Shown here piece after piece: positions 55,820-64,000 of a DNA stretch of 64,000 nt. Position numbers and translations under genes: made by a program. Within the stretch, counting starts at the first letter, position 1. Each line of letters begins with the position of its first letter. The notes beneath the pieces were generated by a model that was not told the DNA's origin, searched no databases, and worked only from the letters and a program-made list of their open reading frames with translations. Source of the DNA: Halomonas eurihalina (GTDB lineage Bacteria > Pseudomonadota > Gammaproteobacteria > Pseudomonadales > Halomonadaceae); NCBI RefSeq assembly GCF_008274785.1, contig NZ_VTPU01000009.1, forward strand, positions 62,001-126,000. The letters run 5' to 3'.

Positions 55820-56883
55820 TACCAACCGTGGCAAGCGCCGCACCCGCGCGCTCGGGATGGCACTGGATATGGCTGACGCCGCTGGCGCTGTTCGTCGCGA
55901 TAATGGCTGGCACTGCCATCGGCGAAACGTCGATCCCCATGGACACCATCCTCAAGGTACTGGCCAACCGGTTCGGGGGAATGTCATTCGCCGTCGACCG
56001 GATCGAGGCCGGCATCATCTGGGATTACCGGCTCAGCCGCGCGATTCTCGCGGCTTGCTGCGGTACCGGGCTGGCCCTTGCTGGCGTTGTTCTCCAGGCT
56101 CTGCTGCGCAACCCGCTCGCCGATCCCTTCCTGATGGGAATCTCCGCCGGTGCCTCGACCGGCGCCGTCACGGTCACCATTGCCGGTGTCGGCAGCGGCG
56201 TTTTGACGCTGTCGCTCGGGGCCTTCGCCGGCGCCGGCCTGGCCTTTGGCCTGGTCGTGGCTCTCTCCCATGCCGCCGGCAGCGGTACCGGCGGCGGTCG
56301 TGGCACCCAGGCGGCCGGGGCCATCATCCTCGCCGGCATTGCCGGATCTCAGCTCTTCAATGCCCTCACGGCCTTCATCATTGCCAAGTCGGCGAGTGCC
56401 GAGCAGGCCCGCGGCATCATGTTCTGGCTGATGGGCAACCTTTCCGGCGTGCGCTGGGAAGATGTCTTCCTGGGGTTGCCCGCCGCCTTGACGGGCCTGG
56501 TGATCTGCCTCTGGCACCGACGCGCACTGGATGCCTTTACCTTCGGCACCGACAGCGCCGCCTCGCTCGGCATTCCCGTGCGCCGGGTGCGAGGCGTGCT
56601 GATCGCTGCCATGGCGCTGGTGACCGCCGTGATGGTCTCCATGGTCGGCGCCATCGGCTTCGTGGGCCTGGTGATTCCCCACGCCATGCGTTTCCTCGTC
56701 GGCAGCCGCCACACCCGCCTGGTGCCGGCCTCGGCACTGGCGGGCGCGATCTTCCTGATCGCTTCGGACATCCTCTCGCGCACCCTGGTGCCGGGGCAGG
56801 TGCTGCCGATCGGCGTGGTCACGGCATTGATCGGGGCGCCGGCATTCGCCTTGATTCTGATTCGCGGAGCGAAGAGACGATGA
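55816..56883 (+). CDS. FecCD-family ABC transporter permease
   Basis: A 355-residue inner-membrane permease with about ten helices. ALLRNPLADPFLMGISAGAS and VGAIGFVGLVIPHAMRFLVG are the hallmark motifs of BtuC/FecD proteins. The start overlaps the binding-protein stop and the end overlaps the ATPase start, both as ATGA, so translation is coupled. It would form a dimer for chelate import. Confidence 0.93.
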   Translation: MIPTVASAAPARSGWHWIWLTPLALFVAIMAGTAIGETSIPMDTILKVLANRFGGMSFAVDRIEAGIIWDYRLSRAILAACCGTGLALAGVVLQALLRNPLADPFLMGISAGASTGAVTVTIAGVGSGVLTLSLGAFAGAGLAFGLVVALSHAAGSGTGGGRGTQAAGAIILAGIAGSQLFNALTAFIIAKSASAEQARGIMFWLMGNLSGVRWEDVFLGLPAALTGLVICLWHRRALDAFTFGTDSAASLGIPVRRVRGVLIAAMALVTAVMVSMVGAIGFVGLVIPHAMRFLVGSRHTRLVPASALAGAIFLIASDILSRTLVPGQVLPIGVVTALIGAPAFALILIRGAKRR

Positions 56884-57644
56884 GACTGACCGCCGAACAC
56901 ATCGACTGGAAGGTTCACGGGCACAGGCTACTGGACGACGTCAGCCTCACGGTGGAATCCGGCGAGACCTTCGGCCTGATCGGCCCCAATGGCTCCGGCA
57001 AGACCACCCTGCTGCGCATGCTTGCCGGACTGCGCAAGCCGAAGGCCGGTCGCGTGCTGGTCGACGGCCAGCCCATGAGCGCAATGCGGCGACCCGACAT
57101 CGCCCGTGCCATCGCCTTCGTCGAGCAACAGGCGGACACCCTCGATCGGCTCGTGGCACGCGAGGCGGTCGCCCTGGGCCGGACGCCCTTTCTCTCCCCG
57201 TTGCGGCCATGGTCCGAGCAGGATGATGCCATCGTCTCCCGTGCCCTCGAGGATGTCGGCATGCGTCACCTGGAGAATCGCCTCTGGCATACGCTGTCCG
57301 GCGGCGAACGCCAGCGCGTGCACATCGCGCGGGCCCTGGCTCAGCAACCTCGCGCCCTGCTGCTCGACGAGCCCACCAACCACCTGGACGTGCGCCACCA
57401 GTTATCGATCCTGCAACTGGTCAAGCAACTACCGATCACGGTGGTCCTCGCCCTGCACGACCTCGGCCAAGCCATGGATTGCGACCGCATCGGCGTGATG
57501 GAAGGCGGACGCCTGATCGATATCGGCCCGCCCCGGCAGGTGCTGACCCTGGATCGACTGCGACATACCTTCAGTGTGCATGCCGACCTCATCGACGATC
57601 CGCAGGATGGTCGCACCATCCTGCGCTTTCGCCACGCGCTGTAG
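56880..57644 (+). CDS. FecE/FhuC-type ABC transporter ATPase
   Basis: A 254-residue ATPase with Walker [14 protein letters not shown], signature [15 protein letters not shown] and Walker [14 protein letters not shown]. It is the motor for the permease at 55816. It ends 25 bases from the convergent btuD gene, so two Fec-type importers lie tail to tail. Confidence 0.94.
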   Translation: MRLTAEHIDWKVHGHRLLDDVSLTVESGETFGLIGPNGSGKTTLLRMLAGLRKPKAGRVLVDGQPMSAMRRPDIARAIAFVEQQADTLDRLVAREAVALGRTPFLSPLRPWSEQDDAIVSRALEDVGMRHLENRLWHTLSGGERQRVHIARALAQQPRALLLDEPTNHLDVRHQLSILQLVKQLPITVVLALHDLGQAMDCDRIGVMEGGRLIDIGPPRQVLTLDRLRHTFSVHADLIDDPQDGRTILRFRHAL

Positions 57645-57669
57645 CTCTCCCACGGGTCCGGCCCCTCCC

Positions 57670-58437
57670 TTACCGCACGGGCACGAAGACCGGCGCGCCG
57701 TCGACGTCCACGGTGGTCAGGGCTTGATTATAGAGCCGTTCCAGGGCCTCGGGCACCAGCATGTCGCGAGCCGCCCCCCAGCAGGCCTCGCCATCGGGAT
57801 ACAGCAACAGCAGATGGCTGCACCAGCGCGCCGCCAGGTTGAGGTCATGCAGGCACATCACCACGCCGCATCCCTGCCGTGCCTGCTGCTCGAGCAACGC
57901 CATGGTCGCCACCTGATGGTGGAGATCGAGATGATTGGTCGGCTCATCGACGAGCCACCAGCACGGCGCCTGGGTCAGGACCGTGGCCAGGCTGACCCTC
58001 TGGCGTTCGCCGCCGGAGAGGCTCGACACCAGCCGGTCTTCCAGGTGCTCGAGTTCGAGATGCCGGAGCGCTTCCCGGGCTCGCGCGATATCCGTCTCCC
58101 CCTCCCGTTGCCAGGGCGACAGATAGGGATGCCGGCCGATCAACGCGGTTTCCAGCACGCTGGCGGGAAACTCATCGTGGCGTTCCTGGAACACCACGCC
58201 CAGCCGCCTGGCCACCTCCCGACGACGCCAGCGCGACAGCGCCCTCCCTTCGAGATGTACCTCCCCGCCGCGCGGCACCCTCAGGCCCGCCAGGGTATGC
58301 AGCAAGGTGGTCTTGCCGGCCCCATTGGGGCCCAGCACGCCCCATCGCTCGCCCGGCGCCATGCGCAGGTCGAGGGGACGCCCCGAGGCACGCCCCGGCA
58401 CATCGACAATCAAGCCATGCGCTTCGAGGCTCGTCAT
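57670..58437 (-). CDS. btuD: Cobalamin ABC transporter ATPase
   Basis: A 255-residue ATPase with Walker A GPNGAGKTTLLHT, signature [15 protein letters not shown] and Walker [14 protein letters not shown]. It completes the btuFCD set. Start at 58437 overlaps the btuC stop by one base. Confidence 0.9.
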   Translation of the reverse strand: MTSLEAHGLIVDVPGRASGRPLDLRMAPGERWGVLGPNGAGKTTLLHTLAGLRVPRGGEVHLEGRALSRWRRREVARRLGVVFQERHDEFPASVLETALIGRHPYLSPWQREGETDIARAREALRHLELEHLEDRLVSSLSGGERQRVSLATVLTQAPCWWLVDEPTNHLDLHHQVATMALLEQQARQGCGVVMCLHDLNLAARWCSHLLLLYPDGEACWGAARDMLVPEALERLYNQALTTVDVDGAPVFVPVR

Positions 58438-59432
58438 CAGCGACTCCGATAGAGCAGGTAGAGAAAGCTCGGTACGCCCAGCAACGCAGTGATCACGCCC
58501 ACCGGCAATTGCTGCGGCGCGATCAGGGTGCGTGCCAGAGTATCGGCGAGCGTCAGCAGGGTGCCGCCGGCCAGCAGGCTGGCCGGCAGGATCAGCCGTT
58601 GGTCGTTGCCCAGTTGCAGGCGCAGCATGTGCGGCACCATCAACCCCACGAAGCCGATGCTGCCGGCGGTGGTCACCGCCACGGCGGTGAGCAGGCTGGC
58701 GACCAGATACAGCGTCCACTCCAGGGGACGCACCGCCACGCCGAGGGCGGCGGCCTGCATCCCGCCTCGCGCCAGCACATTGAGGGTACGCCCCAGCGGC
58801 GCCATCACCACCAGGCTGAGCGCGGCCACGCCCAGCACCAGCCAGGGCGAGCCCGCATAGCTCAGGTCTCCCATCAGCCAGTAGAGCATGCCGGGCAACT
58901 GCTCGACCGGACTCACCGCCAGCAGAAAGCTGATCAGGGCACTCCAGCCGGCCGCCATCACTACGCCGGTGAGCAGCATGCGGGTCGGCGTCCAGCTCCC
59001 CGTGCCATGCGCCAGGCCGAAGACGATCAGCGTCGAAGCCAGGGCGCCGCCGAAGGCCGCCCCGGCGACCAGCCCCCCCCCCAGGCCGGCCAGCATGGCC
59101 AGCAGGGCACTCACCGAGGCGCCGCCGGAGAGTCCCAGCACATAGGGATCGGCCAGGGGGTTGCGCAGCAGCACCTGCATCAAGGCGCCGGCCAGGGCCA
59201 GCAGCGCGCCGGTACCGAAGGCCGCCAACGCCCGGGGAAGCCGCAGGTCGAGGACCAGGGTGCGATGCAGCGATTCGCCACCGCCCCCGAGCACGGCGAG
59301 CAGTGCGTCCGGCGACAGCGACACGCTGCCCAGCGCCAGGGCCAGCCCCTGTGACAGGAGTGCCGCCAGCGCCAGCAGCACCAGCGGCCAGGTACCCGTC
59401 GGTATCCCGCGCCGGGTTTCAGCGTCGCTCAC
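58437..59432 (-). CDS. btuC: Cobalamin ABC transporter permease
   Basis: A 331-residue FecCD/BtuC permease with VLLRNPLADPYVLGLSGGAS and AGSIGFVGLMVPHMLRL. GTG start at 59432 follows GGAGG. It overlaps the btuF 3' end by 14 bases. Confidence 0.9.
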   Translation of the reverse strand: MSDAETRRGIPTGTWPLVLLALAALLSQGLALALGSVSLSPDALLAVLGGGGESLHRTLVLDLRLPRALAAFGTGALLALAGALMQVLLRNPLADPYVLGLSGGASVSALLAMLAGLGGGLVAGAAFGGALASTLIVFGLAHGTGSWTPTRMLLTGVVMAAGWSALISFLLAVSPVEQLPGMLYWLMGDLSYAGSPWLVLGVAALSLVVMAPLGRTLNVLARGGMQAAALGVAVRPLEWTLYLVASLLTAVAVTTAGSIGFVGLMVPHMLRLQLGNDQRLILPASLLAGGTLLTLADTLARTLIAPQQLPVGVITALLGVPSFLYLLYRSR

Positions 59433-60300
59433 GTACCACCTCCAGGTGATGGCAGATCTGGCGGGTTCCCTCCAGCAGCCTGGGGGTCGCGCGCTGCACC
59501 AGGTCCGGATTGACGAAGAAGAGGTTGTCGCGACGTACCGCCGTCATGTCCGGAAAATCGCGCCAGGCCTCGAGCCAGGTGGAATCGGCCTTGCCCATCC
59601 CGCCGGTGATGATCGCTTCCGGGTCTCGAGCCAGTACCGCCTCAACGCCGATGCGCGGCACCAGCGACGACTGCTCGGCGAAGAGATTGACGCCTCCGCA
59701 CAATGCCAGCGTCTGACTGATCCAGTGCTCGCCGTTGATCGTCATCAGCGGTGATTCCCAGATCTGATAGAAGACATCGACCGGTGCGCTGTCGGCATGG
59801 CGTGCCCGCAGTTCAGCCACTTCCCCGCGCAGATGCTCGGCAGCCTCGTGCCCCTCGGCCTCGCTGCCGGCAAGCGCGGCGAGGCGCTCCAGGCTTGACG
59901 CGATGGCGTCGAAGTCGGCGGCATCGGAGAAGAACACCGGCGCACCGAGTTCCGGCAACCGCTCGAGCTGTTGCTCGGGATTGCCACCGGCCCAGGCCAC
60001 CACCAGATCCGGCGACAAGGCCAGCAGCGCCTCGAGATCGAGGCGATCGTAGCTGCCCACCCGCGGCAGGTCGGCGGCCTCGGGAGGATAGTCGCTGAAG
60101 CTGACCGCCCCCACCAGCCGATCACCGGCACCCGCCGCGTAGAGCAGTTCGGTAACACCGGGCGAGAGCGCCACGATGCGCTCGGCCGGCGCCGGCAGGC
60201 AAACCTCGCGGCCCATATCATCGGTGACGCAGGGCACCGCCCACACGGGGCCGGCGAGTGCCAGCAGCCCGATGCCATACAGCAGGTATTTCAAGCGCAC
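59419..60300 (-). CDS. btuF: Cobalamin-binding periplasmic protein
   Basis: A 293-residue TroA-superfamily binding protein with a signal peptide (LLYGIGLLALAGPVWA). Motifs ERIVALSPGVTELLYAAGAG, GAVSFSDYPPEAADLPRVGS and SPDLVVAWAGGNP are typical of BtuF. GTG start. It follows btuB by 66 bases and is probably on the riboswitch-controlled transcript. Confidence 0.93.
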   Translation of the reverse strand: MRLKYLLYGIGLLALAGPVWAVPCVTDDMGREVCLPAPAERIVALSPGVTELLYAAGAGDRLVGAVSFSDYPPEAADLPRVGSYDRLDLEALLALSPDLVVAWAGGNPEQQLERLPELGAPVFFSDAADFDAIASSLERLAALAGSEAEGHEAAEHLRGEVAELRARHADSAPVDVFYQIWESPLMTINGEHWISQTLALCGGVNLFAEQSSLVPRIGVEAVLARDPEAIITGGMGKADSTWLEAWRDFPDMTAVRRDNLFFVNPDLVQRATPRLLEGTRQICHHLEVVRERR

Positions 60301-60366
60301 CTCGTCTCTTCGAACATGCGGACCAAGCTATCGGCAAGCCGCCGCTGGGCGTTTTGTCAGCTTCCC

Positions 60367-62190
60367 TTACTGTGCGCCGAAGCTCACGCTCAGAAAGGCC
60401 GCCCTTCCGGCGTCAATGTAATCGCGGCCCAGATAATCCCGGGCGGTGGCGTACTCGCGATCGAAGACGTTCTCCAGCGTCAGGCGTGCCGACCATTGCG
60501 GCGCGAAGCGCCAGCCGGCCCGCAGGTTGACGATGCCGTAACCGGACAGCCGCTGGTCATTGTCGGCGTCGCTGTAACGATGATCCTGGGCGATGACGGA
60601 ACCGCCCAGCGTCCAGTCGCCCAGTTCGCGGTCGGCGTCGAAGCGCAGGCTCTTCGTGGCCTGACGCGCCAGCTGATTGCCGGTTTCGCGATCCTCGGGA
60701 TCGGTATAGGTCAGGGCGGCACGCAGGCTCCAGTCCAGCACTTCCGCGCCGGTGGAGAGCTCTACGCCGCGAATGCGCGCTTCGTCGACGTTGTAGGGTG
60801 CGCTGACGCCATCGAAGACGGCATTGGCGATCATGTCCTCGATATCGGTCTGGTAGAGCGCCAGGTCCCAGAAGCCGCGTGCGAACTGGCCACGCAGGCC
60901 GAGCTCGACGGTTTCGGATGTCTCCGGATCGAGGTCGGGGTTGCCGTACCCGGGATAATAGAGTTCGTTGAAGGTCGGCGCGCGGAAGGCCGTGCCATAA
61001 CTGGCGCGCAGGGTGTGATGGTCATCCAGTGCATAACCCAGTGCCAGGTTGCCGGTGACTTCTTCATCGAAGGCGTCGTTGTCGTCGTAGCGCAGGCCGG
61101 CCTGGACGGTCAGCGGTGAGAAATCGAGCAGCGCCTGGCTGAAGACGGCGACGTTGTCGCGGCTATCCTCATCGTAGGCAGTGGTGCTCGAGACCTCGTC
61201 GCGGCTGGCCTCGGCACCGGCGATCCACTCATGCGGCCCGACAGCCACGGTGTTCTCCCAGCGAGCGGTACGCGTACGGGTATCGAAGATGGAATCGCCG
61301 AAGCTTTCATGACTCTCGGCTTCGTCGCGCGCTTCGCTCAGCGTCAGTTGGCTGCGCCAGTCGTCGGTGACGGGCAGTTCGCCATAGACGCCGGCCACCT
61401 GCTGCACGAAGTTGGTGTCGCCACCGACGAACTCGGTATTGCCCCGGGCGCGCAAGGCCAGCAGGCCGACTTCCGCGCCTCCATCGAAGGTATGCGAAAG
61501 CCGCGCGAAACCGGTGGTGTTGTCGTAGCCCTTGTCGCCCTCGCCTTCGGTGATCTCGGCGCCATCGGTGCCGAAATGACTGGCCGAGACGGCATAGCGG
61601 GTGCCATCGGCGCCGCCGGTCAAGCTCGCGGCCACGCGTCGACTACCATGCGAGCCGCCGCCCAGGGTGACGCTGGGCTCGGGATCGCCAAGCTCGCCCT
61701 CCGGCGTGAACAGCTGAACCACGCCACCCACCGCATCGGCGCCATAGAGGGTACTTCGCGGGCCGCGAACCACTTCGACGCGCTCGAACATGCGCGGGTC
61801 GAGAAACTGCCAGGCAGGGCCGCCCACCGTCGCCGAACGCAGGCGGATGCCGTCGATCATCATCAGCGTCGATTCGCTGCCGGCACCACGCAGGTAGACA
61901 CTGCTGTTCTTGCCGAAGCTGCCGTTGGAGGAAACATCCACGCCGGGCTGGGCGCGCAACACATCGGTGATGTCGGTGGGATCCTGGCGGCGCAGCGTCG
62001 CCTCGTCGATGACCGAGACAGAGGACAGCGATTGGCTGGCCGTGCGCGGCGCCAGGGTGGCGGTTACCACCATCGGGTCGAGCTGTTGCTCGGTATCGGC
62101 GTCGGTGTCGTTCGGGGCGGCGTTGGCCAGCGGCGTGGCGCCCAGGCAGAGGGAAGCCAGGCCCCAGCGGAAATAGCGAGAAGTCGTCAT
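60367..62190 (-). CDS. btuB: TonB-dependent vitamin B12 receptor
   Basis: A 607-residue outer-membrane receptor. Signal peptide (residues 1-25), TonB box region DPMVVTATLA, plug domain with DVLRAQPGVDVSSNG and VEVVRGPRSTLYGADAVGGV, then a beta-barrel ending in a terminal phenylalanine motif (LSVSFGAQ, slightly atypical as it does not end in F). It imports cobalamin with TonB. A cobalamin riboswitch lies 138 bases upstream, supporting the assignment. Confidence 0.94.
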   Translation of the reverse strand: MTTSRYFRWGLASLCLGATPLANAAPNDTDADTEQQLDPMVVTATLAPRTASQSLSSVSVIDEATLRRQDPTDITDVLRAQPGVDVSSNGSFGKNSSVYLRGAGSESTLMMIDGIRLRSATVGGPAWQFLDPRMFERVEVVRGPRSTLYGADAVGGVVQLFTPEGELGDPEPSVTLGGGSHGSRRVAASLTGGADGTRYAVSASHFGTDGAEITEGEGDKGYDNTTGFARLSHTFDGGAEVGLLALRARGNTEFVGGDTNFVQQVAGVYGELPVTDDWRSQLTLSEARDEAESHESFGDSIFDTRTRTARWENTVAVGPHEWIAGAEASRDEVSSTTAYDEDSRDNVAVFSQALLDFSPLTVQAGLRYDDNDAFDEEVTGNLALGYALDDHHTLRASYGTAFRAPTFNELYYPGYGNPDLDPETSETVELGLRGQFARGFWDLALYQTDIEDMIANAVFDGVSAPYNVDEARIRGVELSTGAEVLDWSLRAALTYTDPEDRETGNQLARQATKSLRFDADRELGDWTLGGSVIAQDHRYSDADNDQRLSGYGIVNLRAGWRFAPQWSARLTLENVFDREYATARDYLGRDYIDAGRAAFLSVSFGAQ

Positions 62191-62328
62191 GATATTCGTC
62201 CCGGAGCCACACGCACCCGTGCGGCATGAACCCTTGAATGGTCGGACACGGGGCGGGTCGGGACACGGCATCTAGCGGTTGGCGGGCCCTGCCCATGGAC
62301 CGCCCACCGCGTCCAGGCATGCGTTCCC

Positions 62329-62628
62329 AGGCCGGTCTCCGGGCTGACGAGCAAGCATTGATGCTTGGGCTGTGTCCGAAGAGTCGACGTGCAATGGTTA
62401 GACAAGGCAAAAATCCGTGAGATAGCGGAATTTACGCAAGGGTAAATGAGCATCTCGAGCTGATTTTTAACGCCGTATAACCGAGCGCAGACACGTTTCG
62501 GACATTGCCCAGGGTCGCCGCCTTCCCATGTCGGGCACAGTGGCTTATGGCGAACCCTCGACTCGATCACCGTTGCGGGGGCAGCGTCGGACTGGCTCCA
62601 GCCGGAGCGCACCGACTTCCCGTTTCAT
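62329..62628 (-). ncRNA. Cobalamin riboswitch upstream of btuB, with a large insertion
   Basis: Conserved boxes on the minus strand: GCTGCCCCCGCAACGG, GCCACTG followed by ATGGGAAGG, and AGCCCGGAGACCGGCC. Between the last two there are about 170 bases rather than about 40. The extra DNA lies in the loop of a stem formed by GGGCAATGTCC and GGACACAGCCC and contains a dispersed repeat (62462-62501). The core boxes are intact, so ligand binding is probably retained. Confidence 0.9.
62462..62501. repeat. Short dispersed repeat (TTTTTAACGCCG type), copy 2
   Basis: About 40 bases starting GATTTTTAACGCCGTATAA, matching 38107-38146 with a handful of differences. It lies within the btuB riboswitch. A complementary CAAAAATC at about 62408 could form an arm of the inserted element. 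Confidence 0.75.
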
Positions 62629-62696
62629 CCTGGCCCATCTGCGCGGGCCTCGGACACCTGAGAGTGCGCGTAAGCTAGCAACCGAACGTGGGGGCG

Positions 62697-63140
62697 TCAA
62701 CGCGCCGAGCGGGCGGCACTGCGTCGTTTCAGGCAACTCGCCAGGCCATGACGCAGGTACCACACCTCATCGGCACGCGCCGCGGCGTCCTGGGCGAGCC
62801 AGCCGGCCAGATCGCGCAGACGCCGATCCCGCGGCTCGAGGGGCACGATGCCCCGCCCCATTTCGGGCAGGATCAGCACCCATTCGATGTCATGCGCAGC
62901 CTCGGCCTGGTAGAGCGCCTCGAGCCGCTCGCCGAACCGGGCCCGCAGCCGGTCGTCATCGCTCTCCGCCGCCAGGGCGGTCTCCAGCCAATGGCGCCAG
63001 CCGGTGATCACCCGCGTCCGCCCCGCCGGGCGCTCCTCGCGCCAGGGCTCTTCCTCGGCCGTCGACCAGACCGCCTCGGGAAAGCGCGAGGCTACGAGGT
63101 CGCGCTTGCCGGCGTGGGCACCGCCGATGAACAACTGCAT
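62697..63140 (-). CDS. cobU: Shortened CobU/CobP-like protein
   Basis: A 147-residue relative of adenosylcobinamide kinase/guanylyltransferase (usually about 175-180). The P-loop reads GGAHAGKR (6-13): the last residue, normally Ser or Thr, is R13. The segment that carries the guanylylated histidine in CobU is missing. The C-terminal part is well kept: PEMGRGIVP (92-100) and RLRDLAGWLAQDAAARADEV. The ATG at 63140 has AAGGAG 7 bases upstream. It overlaps cobC by 49 bases. It may be a variant enzyme, or have lost one activity. Confidence 0.8.
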   Translation of the reverse strand: MQLFIGGAHAGKRDLVASRFPEAVWSTAEEEPWREERPAGRTRVITGWRHWLETALAAESDDDRLRARFGERLEALYQAEAAHDIEWVLILPEMGRGIVPLEPRDRRLRDLAGWLAQDAAARADEVWYLRHGLASCLKRRSAARSAR

Positions 63141-63730
63141 TGCCATTCTCCTTCGCTGTACGCCAGCGACCAGCAACGCCCTTCGGCCTGGCCGACGCTG
63201 CCCTCCCAGAAATCGACGGTCTCGAAGCGCCGCCGCAGTTCGCGAATCACCCCGCCATGGGCCACCGCCAGTATCCGCCGGTGCCGCTCCGCCTCGGCCG
63301 TTGCCAGCGCCTCCGCCAGCCAGGCGGAGAGACGCTCGCGCATCGCCGCGGCGGACTCGCCGTCCGGGGGCGCCGACTCCCCCTGACTGTCGATCCAGGC
63401 ACGGTAGCCGGCGAGGTCCTTGAGCTCGTCATAGGTGCGACCCTCGTAGGCACCGAAATCGAGCTCGCGCAACCGCGCATCGAAGCCCGGTACCGGCCAC
63501 GTCCGCCCTTCGGACAGGTGGGCGAGTGTCTGCCGGCAGCGTGTCAGGTCGCTGGCGTAGACGGCGTCGAAGTCCTGATCCGCCAGATGGTGACGCAGGC
63601 GATCCATGGCCGGTACGGCATCCGGCATCAGCAACGGAATGTCGCGCCGGCCCTGGTAGCGGCGCTGCCGGTTCCAGGCCGTCAGACCATGACGTACGAC
63701 CACCAGCTCCAGGCGATCAACAGCAACCAT
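63092..63730 (-). CDS. cobC: Alpha-ribazole phosphatase (histidine phosphatase family)
   Basis: A 212-residue phosphoglycerate-mutase-like phosphatase. VVVRHGLTAWN holds the catalytic histidine; YASDLTRCRQTLAHL, RELDFGAYEGRTYDEL and VAHGGVIREL complete the site. It removes phosphate in nucleotide-loop assembly. GAGGGG precedes the ATG. It overlaps cobS upstream and the cobU-like gene downstream by 49 bases each. Confidence 0.9.
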   Translation of the reverse strand: MVAVDRLELVVVRHGLTAWNRQRRYQGRRDIPLLMPDAVPAMDRLRHHLADQDFDAVYASDLTRCRQTLAHLSEGRTWPVPGFDARLRELDFGAYEGRTYDELKDLAGYRAWIDSQGESAPPDGESAAAMRERLSAWLAEALATAEAERHRRILAVAHGGVIRELRRRFETVDFWEGSVGQAEGRCWSLAYSEGEWQCSCSSAVPTPASATS

Positions 63731-64000
63731 AATTCCCCTCCCTCGATGGCGGCGCCGACGATGTCGCCGTTGATGCCGCCGAAACTCCGGCGCATCGCGC
63801 CGCCATAGATCACGATGAACACGGCCATGGCCACGGCCAGCCAGATGCCTCCCGGCACCCAGGCCAGCACCGCGACGACCGGCAACGCCGCCAGCCATGC
63901 CTCGCGATGTCCGAGACTCCTCTGCCAGGCATGCGCCAGGCCTTCGTCGCGCGCCGCCGGCACGCCCACCAGCAGGGCGACGGCCCCCCAGCGCGCCAGG
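63682..64000 (-). CDS. cobS: Adenosylcobinamide-GDP ribazoletransferase (partial)
   Basis: The C-terminal 105 or so residues of a membrane enzyme that joins alpha-ribazole to GDP-cobinamide. Hydrophobic helices (AWLAALPVVAVLAWVPGGIW) and the conserved RRSFGGINGDIVGAAIE are diagnostic. The gene continues past the right edge of the window. Confidence 0.92.
   Translation of the reverse strand, partial: LARWGAVALLVGVPAARDEGLAHAWQRSLGHREAWLAALPVVAVLAWVPGGIWLAVAMAVFIVIYGGAMRRSFGGINGDIVGAAIEGGELWLLLIAWSWWSYVMV

Noticed and set aside
55788-57644. Single 618-codon frame joining the permease region to the ATPase
   Set aside because: Only its last 254 codons are the real ATPase; the first part is an out-of-frame reading of the FecCD permease gene.

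Overview
The window reads as chromosomal DNA of a GC-rich, halophilic gammaproteobacterium, most likely Halomonas or a close relative. This is an inference from the choline-to-glycine-betaine operon, the aerobic cobalamin pathway, FadE/Ugp-type genes and general protein resemblance; no database was consulted.

Region by region. (1) 1-5.6 kb: a phosphate-uptake group (PstS-like protein, small coiled-coil protein, Na/Pi symporter), then a locus that looks like a zinc-starvation response: a class III alcohol dehydrogenase that has lost three of four structural-zinc cysteines, and a DksA paralogue with a broken zinc finger, headed by a Zur-box-like palindrome. A small plus-strand reading frame and a DMT transporter follow. 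(2) 5.8-13.9 kb: an accessory island. Two 376-bp direct repeats of the 5' end of a MobH/TraI-type relaxase gene flank a type I secretion operon (ankyrin-repeat protein, EF-hand-containing candidate secreted protein, ABC transporter, HlyD adaptor). The right-hand relaxase copy is a longer pseudogene abutting three tandem tRNA-Asn genes and a tRNA-Met. (3) 14.5-19.7 kb: choline-binding protein and betIBA osmoprotectant genes. (4) 19.9-29.6 kb: fadE, an SLC13 transporter, a class III aminotransferase and CMD-fold protein divergent from an RpiR regulator, qorA, azurin and an unknown protein. (5) 29.7-35.6 kb: ugpBAECQ for glycerol-3-phosphate and glycerophosphodiesters with a candidate Pho box, then a YiiX-like hydrolase.

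(6) 35.7-64 kb: a large vitamin B12 block. The aerobic corrin pathway (ChlID-type chelatase subunit, cobB, cobW, cobN, cobG, cobH, cobI, cobJ, cobL, cobE, cobM, cobF, cobO, bluB, cobQ) runs leftward from a cobalamin riboswitch, with cobK alone on the opposite strand. To the right lie a second Fec-type ABC importer behind another Zur-box-like site, then btuDCF and btuB behind a second cobalamin riboswitch, and cobU-like, cobC and cobS genes at the window edge.

The most interesting signals are the zinc-sparing dksA2/adh locus and the second Zur-like site inside the B12 block; the type I secretion plus ankyrin island between duplicated relaxase fragments; a structured dispersed repeat whose two copies show compensatory stem changes; and a cobalamin riboswitch carrying a repeat-derived insertion in a peripheral loop.
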